Origin: Shewanella yunxiaonensis
Lineage (GTDB): Bacteria > Pseudomonadota > Gammaproteobacteria > Enterobacterales > Shewanellaceae
Reading direction: 5' to 3'
Length of the DNA: 64,000 nt
Assembly: GCF_018223345.1 (NCBI RefSeq)
Contig: NZ_CP073587.1
Span: 2,267,001-2,331,000, forward strand
Shown here: one piece after another, positions 27,012 to 36,718 of the stretch
How the letters are laid out: every line of letters begins with the position of its first letter
How positions within the stretch are numbered: position 1 is the stretch's first letter
Program-made: the position numbers and the translations under genes
The notes under the pieces: model-generated
Database searches by the model: none
Told to the model about the DNA's origin: nothing
The model's input: only the letters and a program-made list of their open reading frames with translations

Positions 27012-27407
27012 TTACAGGTTGTTAATTTGACGTTTCAGTTCAAACTGTTCTGAGGTGACGTAAGTTTCCAGATCCCGCAATTTGGTTTCTAGCCCAGCAA
27101 AACGTTGATTCAGATCTCTAAGTGCCTGAGTTGCGGGTTCGCCAGCTTGCCAGACTTTCTTCTTGATACCGTGCTCGCGGTAGTCCGATTCAAATTCTTG
27201 CGGCTTCTCATCCAGGATCATCCACAGTGCAACATAGGCAACGACCATGACCGCTGAACCACCCAACAAGAAGATAGACACCACCGCCACTCTGACCAAC
27301 CAGGTTTCAAGATTGAAGTAATCTGCAATTCCTGCGCATACTCCCGCAATCTTGCCATCACGCTTGTTGCGATAAAGCGTCTTCTTGCCGTTGTTTTTAT
27401 CTGTCAT
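27012..27407 (-). CDS. pspC: Phage shock protein C
   Basis: A 131-aa inner-membrane protein with the PspC domain LYRNKRDGKIAGVCAGIADYF, one membrane helix (about 40-62) and a C-terminal coiled coil. It senses envelope stress with PspB and releases PspF from PspA. I start it at the ATG at 27407, eight bases after GGAG, giving the usual N terminus; an upstream ATG at 27437 lies inside pspB. It overlaps pspB by 11 bases. Confidence 0.93.
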   Translation of the reverse strand: MTDKNNGKKTLYRNKRDGKIAGVCAGIADYFNLETWLVRVAVVSIFLLGGSAVMVVAYVALWMILDEKPQEFESDYREHGIKKKVWQAGEPATQALRDLNQRFAGLETKLRDLETYVTSEQFELKRQINNL

Positions 27408-27633
27408 GGCGTTGTCTCCATTCTGGTGACTCGGCATCCAAAATAGACTCTAACGTGGTAATACGTTGGCTCATCTTGTCAGCCTTGTCGATCAACTCAT
27501 TGAGTTGTTTAAATTCTTCATCAGTCAGTCCCTTACCCACCTGCCGCTTGCTGCGATAATGAAGAATCAACCAGATGGGCGCCACAAAGATCATGAACAA
27601 AATCAGTGGTGCCATCAACAGATCCATATCCAT
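27397..27633 (-). CDS. pspB: Phage shock protein B
   Basis: A 78-aa protein with one N-terminal membrane helix (residues 6-25), the conserved PIWLILHYRSKR and a leucine-zipper-like C-terminal helix (LNELIDKADKMSQRITTLESIL). It acts with PspC to relay stress to PspA. It lies between pspA (22 bases upstream) and pspC (overlapping). Confidence 0.94.
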   Translation of the reverse strand: MDMDLLMAPLILFMIFVAPIWLILHYRSKRQVGKGLTDEEFKQLNELIDKADKMSQRITTLESILDAESPEWRQRHDR

Positions 27634-27654
27634 AATTCACCTCAGCTTTAATCG

Positions 27655-28341
27655 TTATTCTTCAGACTTGGCAGCTTTGCCTTTAATTTTGGCTTTCAGT
27701 GCTGCCAGCTCTTCGCTGACTTCATCATCCGCTTTCAGTGCAGCAAACTCTTCATCCAAACTGTTTTTCTTCTTACCGCCCAGCTCATAAGCTTCGACTT
27801 CCGCTTCCAAGCCTTCAATGCGACGCTCATACTGTTCAAATTTCAGCATAGCATTGTCGATTTTGCTGGAATCCAGCTGCTTTTTAACTTCAAGACGAGA
27901 AGAGGCAGACTGCTTGCGGATGATAATGGTTTTCTGGCGAGCCTTAGCATCAGCCAGTTTCTCCTGCAATTGCGACACTTCTTCTTTCAAGCGCGCAATA
28001 TGCTCTTCAATGACATCCCGCTCGGCTTCAAGATGCTGCACAGCAGTAGCAACCTTCTGCTTTTCAACCAGAGCAGCTTTAGCCAGATCTTCACGCTCTT
28101 TGGTTAATGCCAGTTCAGCTTTTTCCTGCCAGTCATTAACCTGTGTTTGCATTTTAGCAATGCGACGTAACAGCTCTTTTTTCTCAGCCAATACTTTAGC
28201 TGAAGTGGAACGTACTTCCACGAGCGTGTCTTCCATCTCCTGAATAATCAGGCGTACCATTTTTTCTGGATCTTCCGCCTTATCCAACAGTGCGCTGATA
28301 TTGGAGTTTATGATATCGGCGAAACGCGTAAAAATTCCCAT
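27655..28341 (-). CDS. pspA: Phage shock protein A
   Basis: A 228-aa ESCRT-III-like coiled-coil protein of the PspA/IM30 family beginning MGIFTRFADIINSNISALLDKAEDPEKM. It binds PspF to hold it inactive and, on envelope stress, coats and stabilises the inner membrane. It is first in pspABC and preceded by a sigma-54-type promoter; pspF diverges upstream. Confidence 0.97.
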   Translation of the reverse strand: MGIFTRFADIINSNISALLDKAEDPEKMVRLIIQEMEDTLVEVRSTSAKVLAEKKELLRRIAKMQTQVNDWQEKAELALTKEREDLAKAALVEKQKVATAVQHLEAERDVIEEHIARLKEEVSQLQEKLADAKARQKTIIIRKQSASSRLEVKKQLDSSKIDNAMLKFEQYERRIEGLEAEVEAYELGGKKKNSLDEEFAALKADDEVSEELAALKAKIKGKAAKSEE

Positions 28342-28383
28342 AATCCTATCCTCAAAAATTATTGTGGGTTGCGGACGTTCTAA

Positions 28384-28400
28384 TACAGATACCGTGCCAA
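28384..28400 (-). promoter_or_regulatory. Sigma-54-type promoter of pspABC
   Basis: On the minus strand TTGGCACG is followed by the -12 region at correct spacing (GG, ten bases, GT). The -24 element is perfect; the -12 element reads TGT instead of TGC. It lies about 43 bp before the pspA start, next to the divergent enhancer-binding gene pspF, as expected for PspF-driven control. Confidence 0.75.
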
Positions 28401-28519
28401 TTTTTATAAATAGTTATATTTCAATATGTTACATGGATATAAAGTTTTTCTTTATTTATTTTTACTACCCACATATCATGAATTTCACCACTTATTAGTG
28501 TTAAAGACCAACGAATATC

Positions 28520-29605
28520 GTGAATAGATCCTATCAGCAAGATAATCTCATCGGCCAGTCCAACGCTTTTCTGGAAGTGCTGGAACATGTGTCGCAACTG
28601 GCGCCGTTATCTAAACCCGTGCTGATTATTGGTGAACGCGGTACCGGCAAAGAGTTGGTCGCCGAGCGTTTGCATTATCTGTCTCAACGCTGGGATCAGA
28701 ACTTTATCAAACTTAACTGCTCTTCGCTTAGCGAAAATCTACTTGAAAGTGAACTATTTGGTCATGAAGCGGGCGCATTTACCGGTGCCCGTGCTCGCCA
28801 TGAAGGCCGTTTTGAACGAGCCGATAGTGGTACCTTGTTTCTCGATGAACTTGCCAACACCTCCGGCTTAATCCAAGAAAAACTATTACGCGTGATCGAA
28901 TATGGTGAATATGAACGCGTGGGTGGCAGTAAGACACTGACTGCCGATGTTCGGCTGATTTGCGCGGCCAATGAAGATTTGCCCTCTCTGGCGGAGGCGG
29001 GGGAATTTCGCGCCGATCTTTTGGACAGACTGGCGTTTGATGTGATCACCCTGCCACCGCTACGTTACCGTCAGGACGATATATTACCGCTAGCCGAACA
29101 TTTTGCGTTGGGGATGGCCAAGCAGTTAAAACTGAAACTGTTTCCTGGCTTCACCAATAGTGCCATACACACTTTGATGAATTACGATTGGCCAGGCAAC
29201 ATCCGTGAACTAAAAAATACTATTGAGCGTAGTGTTTACCGTCACGGCAATGAAGATAAGCCGATTCGGGAAATTGTGTTAGATCCCTTTGAGTCGCCAT
29301 TCAGACCTAAACAGCGAATAAAAACACTCTCCAGACAAAACGTCACACCATCAGATGTTGCAGTGCATACAGTGCCAGAGCCACCGCAACATCAAAGCGC
29401 TGAGATACCTACGGAGCTAGCAGTCCATCAGTTTGAATTTCCGGTGGACTTTAAACAGAGCTGCGAAGCCTTTGAAGTCGAGTTAATTCAGAAAGCGTTA
29501 GTCGCCAGTCAGTTTAATCAGAAGAAAACGGCTGAACTGCTGCAACTCAGTTATCACCAGTTGCGCGGTATTCTTAAAAAATACAATTTGCTGGACAAAA
29601 ATTGA
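28520..29605 (+). CDS. pspF: Psp operon transcriptional activator PspF
   Basis: A 361-aa sigma-54 enhancer-binding protein without an N-terminal receiver domain. It has Walker A GERGTGKE (38-45), the sigma-54-contacting GAFTGA loop (85-90), Walker B GTLFLDE (104-110), and a C-terminal Fis-type helix-turn-helix (NQKKTAELLQLSYHQLRGIL). It is longer than the E. coli protein (about 325 aa) because of a linker at about 250-320 rich in Pro, Gln and His. It diverges from pspA, which it activates. Confidence 0.95.
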   Translation: MNRSYQQDNLIGQSNAFLEVLEHVSQLAPLSKPVLIIGERGTGKELVAERLHYLSQRWDQNFIKLNCSSLSENLLESELFGHEAGAFTGARARHEGRFERADSGTLFLDELANTSGLIQEKLLRVIEYGEYERVGGSKTLTADVRLICAANEDLPSLAEAGEFRADLLDRLAFDVITLPPLRYRQDDILPLAEHFALGMAKQLKLKLFPGFTNSAIHTLMNYDWPGNIRELKNTIERSVYRHGNEDKPIREIVLDPFESPFRPKQRIKTLSRQNVTPSDVAVHTVPEPPQHQSAEIPTELAVHQFEFPVDFKQSCEAFEVELIQKALVASQFNQKKTAELLQLSYHQLRGILKKYNLLDKN

Positions 29606-29761
29606 GAGAATTGCTCAAGACAACCTGACACTGTTAGAATGGCCGGTCTAGATCCAGATAACTAACAACGTGCAATGAAACTGCTGATGCTCAACACCAG
29701 ACCGACGAATAACTCTGATTGCAGAGATTCACTGGTTAAGAAGCTAACTCTGAGGATGTTC

Positions 29762-31375
29762 ATGCTCGATAAAGCAGCACTACGACAGCTACTGTGCGCA
29801 ATGTTAGGACTCACCTTGTTTGGTTGTGGCCCACAGCCGGTCCCCTCTGGCTTAGTGTATTGCTCCGAAGGTAACCCTGAATCTTTTAATCCGCAAACCG
29901 TAACTTCAGGCACCACTATTGATGCGACCTCTCATCAAATTTATGACCGCTTAATTGATGATAATCCTTATACTGGCGAGTTTATTCCGGCCTTAGCCAC
30001 TGCCTGGAACATCAGTAAAGATGGCCTGACGTACGACTTTGAACTGCGCCACGGCGTTAATTTCCAGGATCGTCCTTATTTTCATCCGACCCGAAAATTC
30101 GATGCCGATGATGTAATTTTTTCTTTTGAACGCATCATCGATAGTAATAATCCATTCCATGCAATATCACGAACTGGCTACCCATTTTTTGAAAGTGTTG
30201 GCTTCGAAAAACTGATCAAGCGAATCGTCAAATTGAGTGATGACAAAGTACGATTTGAACTCAATTATCCCGACGCCTCCTTTATGGCCAATATGGCGAC
30301 AGATTTTGCGGTGATTCTGTCAAAGGAATATGCTGATCAGCTGCAAAAATCAGGAAAGATGCCAGATATTGATAGTAAGGCGGTGGGTACCGGTCCTTTT
30401 ATGCTGGTTGATTATGTGAAGAATGATTATATCCGTTATCGTCGTAATCCAGGTTATTGGGGAACCATCCCAGCATCAGACCAACTGGTTTTTGATATAA
30501 CGCCCAGGAGCACCATCCGACTGGCAAAACTCATTATCGGGGATTGTAATATTTCGGCGTTACCTAAGGCTGGGGAGTTACCCGCAGTCGCCACCCACGA
30601 TAATTTAACCGTTGAAAGCCAGCCAGGAATGAACGTAGCCTACTGGGCTTTTAACACTCGCAAAAAACCGTTAGATAATATTAAAGTACGACAAGCCCTC
30701 GCTTATGCCATTGATAAGCAAAACTTATTACGTGCGGTATACCAAGATACCGCAATTGAAGCCTCTGGCATCCTTCCACCCTCATCATGGGCGTATACCG
30801 GCACTTCAGCAGAGTATCATTACAATCCCCAAAAGGCGCGACAATTACTGAAAGAGGCTGGGGTGCATAATCTCAGCATTGATATCTGGGCCATGCCGGT
30901 GGCGCGCATTTACAATCCCAACTCACAAAAAACCGCGGAGTTGATCCAGGCGGATCTTGCTGCGATTGGTGTGCGCGCTAATATTGTTAGCTATGACTGG
31001 AGTGTATTCACCCGTCGATTATCTAACAGTAACTATGATTCGGTACTGATTGGCTGGAGTGCGGATAACAGCGATCCTGATAACTTTTATACTCCACTGC
31101 TGAGTTGCAGCTCGGTACAATCTAAAAGTAATCGATCCAAATGGTGTAACAGCCAATATGACCAGCTAATTTCACGCGCCAAAACTATCACTGACAAAGG
31201 TGAGCGAACTGAATTGTATCGCCAAGCTGAAGAGTTAATTGATGCTGAAGTACCGATAGTGCCGCTTGCGTACGCCAAACGAATGTTATTGAAAGAAAAT
31301 GATGCACCACCAATTATGCTCATGCCTTTCGGAGGTATTAATTTCAATAACGTCAGTGAGCGAGGGAAACAGTAA
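29762..31375 (+). CDS. sapA: Peptide-binding lipoprotein SapA-like
   Basis: A 537-aa family 5 solute-binding protein with lipobox LFGC, so periplasmic and membrane-anchored. The SBP5 core shows VYCSEGNPESFNPQ, YDRLIDDNPYTGEFIPALATAW and VRQALAYAIDKQNLL. It captures peptides for the SapBCDF importer, linked in enteric bacteria to antimicrobial-peptide resistance. I start it at the ATG at 29762, six bases after GAGG and just before the lipoprotein signal; the frame is open 29 codons further upstream without a signal-like start. It shares one base with sapB. Confidence 0.92.
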   Translation: MLDKAALRQLLCAMLGLTLFGCGPQPVPSGLVYCSEGNPESFNPQTVTSGTTIDATSHQIYDRLIDDNPYTGEFIPALATAWNISKDGLTYDFELRHGVNFQDRPYFHPTRKFDADDVIFSFERIIDSNNPFHAISRTGYPFFESVGFEKLIKRIVKLSDDKVRFELNYPDASFMANMATDFAVILSKEYADQLQKSGKMPDIDSKAVGTGPFMLVDYVKNDYIRYRRNPGYWGTIPASDQLVFDITPRSTIRLAKLIIGDCNISALPKAGELPAVATHDNLTVESQPGMNVAYWAFNTRKKPLDNIKVRQALAYAIDKQNLLRAVYQDTAIEASGILPPSSWAYTGTSAEYHYNPQKARQLLKEAGVHNLSIDIWAMPVARIYNPNSQKTAELIQADLAAIGVRANIVSYDWSVFTRRLSNSNYDSVLIGWSADNSDPDNFYTPLLSCSSVQSKSNRSKWCNSQYDQLISRAKTITDKGERTELYRQAEELIDAEVPIVPLAYAKRMLLKENDAPPIMLMPFGGINFNNVSERGKQ

Positions 31376-32406
31376 TGGCCAACTATCTGATAAGACGCCT
31401 CAATCTGTTTATTGCAACCTCTTTATTGCTGATAGGCATATTGTTTTATGCCACGCATCTTTTTCCGGTCGATATTGGCTATGCCTTAAGTGGCATTCAG
31501 TATCCAACAGATGTGCAAGAGGTGCAGATCAAGCGGGATTACGACCTTGATAAAGGCAGCGTCCGTCAATTTATCGCGTATGCAGGAGAACGCTTAAGTG
31601 GGAATTTTGGCGTGTCGGCCACCTCAAAACGCCCCGTTTCAGAAGAGTTATTGGAAGTGCTACCCGCATCGTTTGAACTTGCCGTGGTCGCCGGCATTAT
31701 TGCGTTAGTATTTGGGGTGCCGCTCGGGGTAATTGCCGCGTTAAGCCACCATCCATTTCTGAAGAAATTTATTATGGCCGGCACACTGACCGGTTATTCC
31801 ATTCCGGTGTTCTGGTTAGGGCTGACCTTGTCATTTTGGTTTGGCGTTAAGTTAGGTTGGCTGCCTATTTCAGGCCAAATTAACTTGTTGTACGAAATTC
31901 GCCCCGTTACCGGGTTTATGTTATTCGACACACTGTTATCAGATTCACCATATCGTATAGCGGCTTTTCGCGATGCATTACTGCATATCATTTTACCGGC
32001 AGTGACCCTGGCGGTTCTCCCCTTCACGGTCGTGGTACGTATCACCCGCGCCGCCATGACCAATGTGATGAATCAAACCTATATTCGTGCTGCAGAAGCC
32101 CGTGGACTATCATCGGTAAAAATTGTGTTACATCATGCGCTTCCGAATGCCTTAATCCCGCTGTTGAAACACATTGGCCTGATGCTGGGCCCCTTTGCCA
32201 GTTATGCGATAGTTGTTGAAGTGATCTTTTCATGGCCGGGGGTGGGCTCATGGCTGGTCTCTGGCATATATCAACGTGATTATACCGTGATCCAGAGCGG
32301 TATTATGGCCGTGGCCTTGATCATTGTGTTTTTGAGCATTTTGATTGAGGTGCTGTACACCATAGCGAATCCGTTAAGTCGCAAGGAATTTTATGGCTCA
32401 AACTAA
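31375..32406 (+). CDS. sapB: Peptide ABC transporter permease SapB-like
   Basis: A 343-aa inner-membrane permease of the DppB/OppB type with six hydrophobic segments and the BPD loop RAAEARGLSSVKIVLHHALPNALIPL, the site contacting the ATPases. It pairs with SapC. It overlaps sapA by one base and sapC by 14. Confidence 0.93.
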   Translation: MANYLIRRLNLFIATSLLLIGILFYATHLFPVDIGYALSGIQYPTDVQEVQIKRDYDLDKGSVRQFIAYAGERLSGNFGVSATSKRPVSEELLEVLPASFELAVVAGIIALVFGVPLGVIAALSHHPFLKKFIMAGTLTGYSIPVFWLGLTLSFWFGVKLGWLPISGQINLLYEIRPVTGFMLFDTLLSDSPYRIAAFRDALLHIILPAVTLAVLPFTVVVRITRAAMTNVMNQTYIRAAEARGLSSVKIVLHHALPNALIPLLKHIGLMLGPFASYAIVVEVIFSWPGVGSWLVSGIYQRDYTVIQSGIMAVALIIVFLSILIEVLYTIANPLSRKEFYGSN

Positions 32407-33283
32407 AACCTATTTAGATGACGCCATCCCCTCTCCAGCGTTAAAGGTTTGGCGTATCTTTGCTGCAAAGCCTCAAGCCATAACCGGGCTTTGGGGAGTG
32501 GGCGCATTATTATTGCTTGCGCTATTTGGCCACTACCTCGCACCTTTTGCGGCTGAATTTCAGGACCCCGATGCTTTGTTGCTGCCGCCATCATGGAATA
32601 GTAATGGTACTGTCGAACATTTCTTGGGAACCGATGATCTAGGTCGGGATATATTCAGCCGCTTGCTGTACGGCGTACGCCTGACGTTTGGCATGGCATT
32701 AGCCATTGTCAGTTCCGCGTTGTTGGCAGGCATCATCATCGGCTCTATTTCCGGGATGATGAGCGGTCTAAAATCCAGTATTCTCGGGCATTTACTGGAT
32801 GCACTGTTATCGATCCCTTCCCTGTTAATGGCGATTCTGGTCGTCGCGGTTACTGGCCCTGGGCTTGGAAATGTGTTCTGGGCAGTTGGCATATCGCTGA
32901 CACCACAGTTTGTACGTGCGATCCACCAGACTGTGCATGAAGAATTACAAAAAGAATATGTGACGGCAGCAAGGCTAGATGGTGCCAATTCACTGCAAAT
33001 TTTCTGGTATGTCATCATGCCCAATGTGTGGGAAACCATCATTATTCAAACCACATTGGCGATTTCTGCGGCGATACTGGATATCGCCGCACTGGGATTT
33101 CTGAATCTCGGGGCTCAGGCACCACAACCTGAATGGGGCGCGATGGTGATGCAGGGATTGGACAGCTTCCTGACCGCGCCCTGGACAGTGACAATTCCTG
33201 GATTTGCTATTTTGCTGAGCGTGTTGTCTGTCAATCTCGTGGGTGATGGCCTACGCTCTGCAATGACGCCGATGAGAAACTGA
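32393..33283 (+). CDS. sapC: Peptide ABC transporter permease SapC-like
   Basis: A 296-aa DppC/OppC-type permease with an N-terminal helix, the FLGTDDLGRDIFSRLLYGVR signature at about 75-95 and the EAA-type loop AARLDGANSLQIFWYVIMPN. It forms the membrane pore with SapB and is two bases upstream of sapD. Confidence 0.93.
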   Translation: MAQTKTYLDDAIPSPALKVWRIFAAKPQAITGLWGVGALLLLALFGHYLAPFAAEFQDPDALLLPPSWNSNGTVEHFLGTDDLGRDIFSRLLYGVRLTFGMALAIVSSALLAGIIIGSISGMMSGLKSSILGHLLDALLSIPSLLMAILVVAVTGPGLGNVFWAVGISLTPQFVRAIHQTVHEELQKEYVTAARLDGANSLQIFWYVIMPNVWETIIIQTTLAISAAILDIAALGFLNLGAQAPQPEWGAMVMQGLDSFLTAPWTVTIPGFAILLSVLSVNLVGDGLRSAMTPMRN

Positions 33284-33285
33284 TT

Positions 33286-34293
33286 ATGCCGTTACTCGAT
33301 ATCCGCAATCTCACAATTCAGATCGACACGCCTAGCGGTCCGGTCAAGGCGCTAGAAAAAGTCAGCTTGACCATCAATGCTGGTGAAGTGCATGGTCTCA
33401 TCGGCGAATCGGGCTCTGGTCGCAGTATGTTAGCCCGCGCCATTTTGGGCCTTAATGAGCCCAACTGGACGATTACTGCAGATCGTATGATGTGGGACGG
33501 TCAAAACCTGATGGATATGACTCGTCAGCAACGTCGTAACTTGATGGGTGAAGATATTTCGATGATCTTTCAGGACCCCTCCGGCAGTTTTGACCCAGCA
33601 TTCAGTGTTGGTAAGCAACTGTTGGAAGCTATTCCGCTCAACAAAAACCTGTTGTTTTGGAAGCGGCCCAAAGAGCGACAATACTTAGCGCAGAAATGGC
33701 TCCACAAGGTGGGAATCAAACATCCTCGTAAGGTGTTATCCAGCTATTCCTGGGAGCTGTCAGAAGGCGAATGCCAGAAAGTGATGATCGCGATGGCTTT
33801 GGCCAAGCAACCACGGTTGTTGATAGCTGATGAACCGACGGCCTCCATGGAACCAAGTACACAGGCACAAATTTATCGGTTGTTGACTCAGTTGAATCAG
33901 CTGCAGAACGTTACTATTCTGCTCATTAGTCATGAACTGGATACCCTGTCCAACTGGTGTAATCGCATGACAGTGTTATATTGCGGTCAGGTAATGGAAT
34001 CTGGCCCAACTGCAGACTTGCTGGAACAGCCCAATCATCCCTATACCAAAGCACTGCTGGATAACATGCCGGATTACACGAATCCGAAAATCCATAAGAT
34101 CATGATGCCAACACTGCCAGGCTCAGTTCCGGCGTTGCAGCATCTGCCTATCGGATGTCGTCTGGGTCCTCGTTGCCCGGAAGCAAGACGCAAATGTGTT
34201 ACCCAGCCACTGCTGTCGCATTACAAAGATCGCTACTTTGCCTGCCATTTCCCATACCAGAGTGAGCCTATAGAAGATGACCCCCTTGCTTAA
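33286..34293 (+). CDS. sapD: Peptide ABC transporter ATPase SapD-like
   Basis: A 335-aa ABC ATPase with Walker A GESGSGRSM (about 43-51; the usual Lys is replaced by Arg), signature LSEGECQKV, Walker B LLIADEPTA and an oligopeptide-transporter C-terminal domain with clustered Cys (GCRLGPRCPEARRKC). The Arg in place of the Walker A Lys is a feature I also recall in SapD homologues. It overlaps sapF by 17 bases. Confidence 0.9.
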   Translation: MPLLDIRNLTIQIDTPSGPVKALEKVSLTINAGEVHGLIGESGSGRSMLARAILGLNEPNWTITADRMMWDGQNLMDMTRQQRRNLMGEDISMIFQDPSGSFDPAFSVGKQLLEAIPLNKNLLFWKRPKERQYLAQKWLHKVGIKHPRKVLSSYSWELSEGECQKVMIAMALAKQPRLLIADEPTASMEPSTQAQIYRLLTQLNQLQNVTILLISHELDTLSNWCNRMTVLYCGQVMESGPTADLLEQPNHPYTKALLDNMPDYTNPKIHKIMMPTLPGSVPALQHLPIGCRLGPRCPEARRKCVTQPLLSHYKDRYFACHFPYQSEPIEDDPLA

Positions 34294-35062
34294 AGTCAAA
34301 GACCTCAGCAAAACCTACTTTTTGGGTTATCGTGGGTTTAAACGACAATATGCAGAAATTCTCAAGCCGGTGTCGTTTGAACTTGAAGAAGGTGAAACAC
34401 TGGCCATTGTCGGCGAGGCTGGCTCAGGCAAGAGTACACTTGCGCGAATTTTGGTGGGGGCAGAATACCGCAGTGGCGGTGAAATTTTCTATCAGGGACA
34501 GGAATGGGATAAAAAGAATATCAAGCAACGATGCCGTCTAATCCGCATGATATTTCAGGATCCCAATACCTCGATGAACCCCAGACTCACCATTAATGAA
34601 TTACTGACGGAGCCGCTGCGGTTTAATACGGATTTATCGAAACAGGAACGCCACGAATTAGTGGTTGAGACGCTGCGTAAAGTCGGCCTTTTACCCGAAC
34701 ATGGCGAGTTTTATCCGAATATGATTTCTGAAGGGCAGAAACAGCGCGTTGCAGTTGCGCGAGCGTTAATGCTGAGTCCTAAGATCATCATCGCTGATGA
34801 AGCGCTCAGTGCCCTGGATCTGTCAGTACGTGCGCAAATCCTCAACCTGCTGTTAAAATTACAGCGGGAAATGGGGTTGTCCTATATTTTCGTTAGCCAC
34901 AATCTGAACGTGGTGCGACATATCAGCGATAAAGTTCTCGTGTTACATAAAGGTATGATTGTGGAATCTGGCGCGACGGAAGACGTGTTCAGTAATCCGC
35001 AACATGAATATACCCAACGATTATTGCAGGAGCAGGCACAATTAAACCGTCGTAGAGGCTGA
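34277..35062 (+). CDS. sapF: Peptide ABC transporter ATPase SapF-like
   Basis: A 261-aa ABC ATPase with Walker A GEAGSGKST (about 46-54), signature SEGQKQRVAVARAL and Walker B IIADEALSALD. It completes the sapABCDF operon as the second nucleotide-binding subunit. Unlike SapD, its Walker A Lys is present. Confidence 0.93.
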   Translation: MTPLLKVKDLSKTYFLGYRGFKRQYAEILKPVSFELEEGETLAIVGEAGSGKSTLARILVGAEYRSGGEIFYQGQEWDKKNIKQRCRLIRMIFQDPNTSMNPRLTINELLTEPLRFNTDLSKQERHELVVETLRKVGLLPEHGEFYPNMISEGQKQRVAVARALMLSPKIIIADEALSALDLSVRAQILNLLLKLQREMGLSYIFVSHNLNVVRHISDKVLVLHKGMIVESGATEDVFSNPQHEYTQRLLQEQAQLNRRRG

Positions 35063-35171
35063 TTTAACTGCTCCAACCACTGTCCGCTGGGCGTCATTTA
35101 GGTAAAAATTAGTACCAATTGCAGCGGAAATACTTATCCTAGTGTCAATTTTGCTGGAAGAAGTTAACAAG

Positions 35172-36374
35172 ATGATTATTAAACCCAAAATTCGTGGTTT
35201 CATTTGTACCACCACTCATCCACTTGGCTGTGAAGCCAACGTTCTGGAACAGATTAACTACACCAAAGCCAAGGGACAGATCACTAATGGCCCGAAACGA
35301 GTTCTGGTAGTAGGCGCTTCCAGTGGCTACGGCCTTTCATCCAGAATTGCTGCGGCATTTGGTTCCGGTGCGGCTACTATTGGCGTGTTCTTCGAAAAGC
35401 CAGGCACTGAAAGCAAACCTGGCACTGCGGGCTGGTACAACTCTGCGGCCTTTGACAAATTTGCCAAAGCTGAAGGACTTTACGCCAAAAGTATCAACGG
35501 CGATGCGTTCAGCCATGAAGCTAAAGCAAAAGTCATTGAGCTGATCAAACAAGATCTGGGTCAGATTGACCTGGTAGTGTACTCTCTGGCCTCGCCGGTA
35601 AGAAAGCTGCCTGACAGCGGTGACTTGGTACGTTCTTCACTCAAACCTATCGGCACTCCCTATACCTCTACTGCTGTCGATACCAATAAAGACACCATTA
35701 TCGAAGCAACCGTCGAGCCTGCCACTGAGCAGGAAATCCAGGATACTGTGACTGTGATGGGCGGTCAGGATTGGGAACTGTGGCTACATGCTCTTGAACA
35801 AGCCGGTGTTTTAGCTGATGGCTGCAAAACCGTTGCATACAGCTACATTGGTACCGAGCTCACTTGGCCTATCTACTGGCATGGTGCGCTGGGTAAAGCC
35901 AAAATGGATTTGGACCGAGCCGCGCACGCATTAAACAGCGAACTGGCCGCCAAAAATGGCAGTGCCAATGTCGCCGTGCTGAAAAGTGTGGTAACACAAG
36001 CGAGTTCTGCAATTCCAGTCATGCCATTGTATATCGCAATGGTATTCAAAAAAATGCGAGAAGAAGGTCTGCACGAAGGCTGTATGGAACAAATATACCG
36101 CCTGTTCAGTGAACGTCTGTACCGTACCGATGGTCAGAAGCCTGCTACTGATGACGACAACCGTTTACGTCTTGATGACTGGGAGTTGCGGGAAGATATT
36201 CAGCAACACTGCCGCGACTTATGGCCGAAAATCACCACCGAGAATATCAGCGAACTCACTGATTATCAGGAATATAAAGCTGAATTTATCAAATTGTTCG
36301 GCTTTGGTATTGATGGCATTGATTACGAGCAGGATGTCAATCCGTTAGTAGAATTTGATGTCATCGAACTCTAG
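35172..36374 (+). CDS. fabV: Enoyl-ACP/trans-2-enoyl-CoA reductase FabV
   Basis: A 400-aa NADH-dependent reductase for the last step of fatty-acid elongation, a triclosan-tolerant alternative to FabI. The cofactor site [12 protein letters not shown] lies at about 47-58 and the catalytic Tyr235-x8-Lys244 pair lies in [10 protein letters not shown]. The ATG at 35172 gives the canonical N terminus [20 protein letters not shown]; earlier in-frame starts would only add ten residues. It is a single-gene unit ended by a strong terminator. No fabI is in the window. Confidence 0.96.
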   Translation: MIIKPKIRGFICTTTHPLGCEANVLEQINYTKAKGQITNGPKRVLVVGASSGYGLSSRIAAAFGSGAATIGVFFEKPGTESKPGTAGWYNSAAFDKFAKAEGLYAKSINGDAFSHEAKAKVIELIKQDLGQIDLVVYSLASPVRKLPDSGDLVRSSLKPIGTPYTSTAVDTNKDTIIEATVEPATEQEIQDTVTVMGGQDWELWLHALEQAGVLADGCKTVAYSYIGTELTWPIYWHGALGKAKMDLDRAAHALNSELAAKNGSANVAVLKSVVTQASSAIPVMPLYIAMVFKKMREEGLHEGCMEQIYRLFSERLYRTDGQKPATDDDNRLRLDDWELREDIQQHCRDLWPKITTENISELTDYQEYKAEFIKLFGFGIDGIDYEQDVNPLVEFDVIEL

Positions 36375-36380
36375 GTCACT

Positions 36381-36406
36381 AACGCCACCGCCAGGTGGCG
36401 TTTTTT
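36381..36406 (+). terminator. Terminator after fabV
   Basis: AACGCCACC pairs with GGTGGCGTT around a four-base loop, followed by TTTTTT. Confidence 0.9.
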
Positions 36407-36469
36407 ATTCTCATTTGAGTTCTCTCTCCTATACTGAAATAGTTCGTATGTCACTAAAAGGAAGTCTAG

Positions 36470-36682
36470 ATGAAAGTTAGCGCACGTAACTGTTTAAGTG
36501 GTATCGTTAAATCCATTGAAGTGGGTGCCGTCAATAACGAAGTGGTTATAGAACTGGCACCTGGCGTTGAAATCACTTCAGTCGTGACCAAAGCATCTGC
36601 CGAGCGGCTGGGCTTAAAGGTGGGCGGTAGTGCATATGCCCTGATTAAGGCGACAAGTGTGATGGTAGGTGTAGACGATTAA
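36470..36682 (+). CDS. Molybdopterin-binding (Mop/TOBE) small protein, molbindin-like
   Basis: A 70-aa single Mop-domain protein beginning MKVSARNCLSGIVKSI and containing GAVNNEVVIELAPGVEITSVVT and ASAERLGLKVG, the landmarks of molbindins that bind molybdate as oligomers in the cytoplasm. It is probably a molybdate store or buffer. AAGGAAG precedes the start, and TATACT at about 36432 may be its -10 element. The ung gene follows after a hairpin. Confidence 0.85.
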   Translation: MKVSARNCLSGIVKSIEVGAVNNEVVIELAPGVEITSVVTKASAERLGLKVGGSAYALIKATSVMVGVDD

Positions 36683-36689
36683 ACAAGGC

Positions 36690-36708
36690 GGTGGCGCGTG
36701 GCGCCACC
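36690..36708 (+). promoter_or_regulatory. Perfect GC-rich hairpin before ung
   Basis: GGTGGCGC and GCGCCACC pair perfectly around a GTG loop, starting eight bases after the mop stop and ending ten bases before the ung ATG, followed by AGATTTTCTG. It occupies the place of the ung ribosome-binding site, so it may attenuate or end transcription, or control ung translation. Confidence 0.5.
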
Positions 36709-36718
36709 AGATTTTCTG

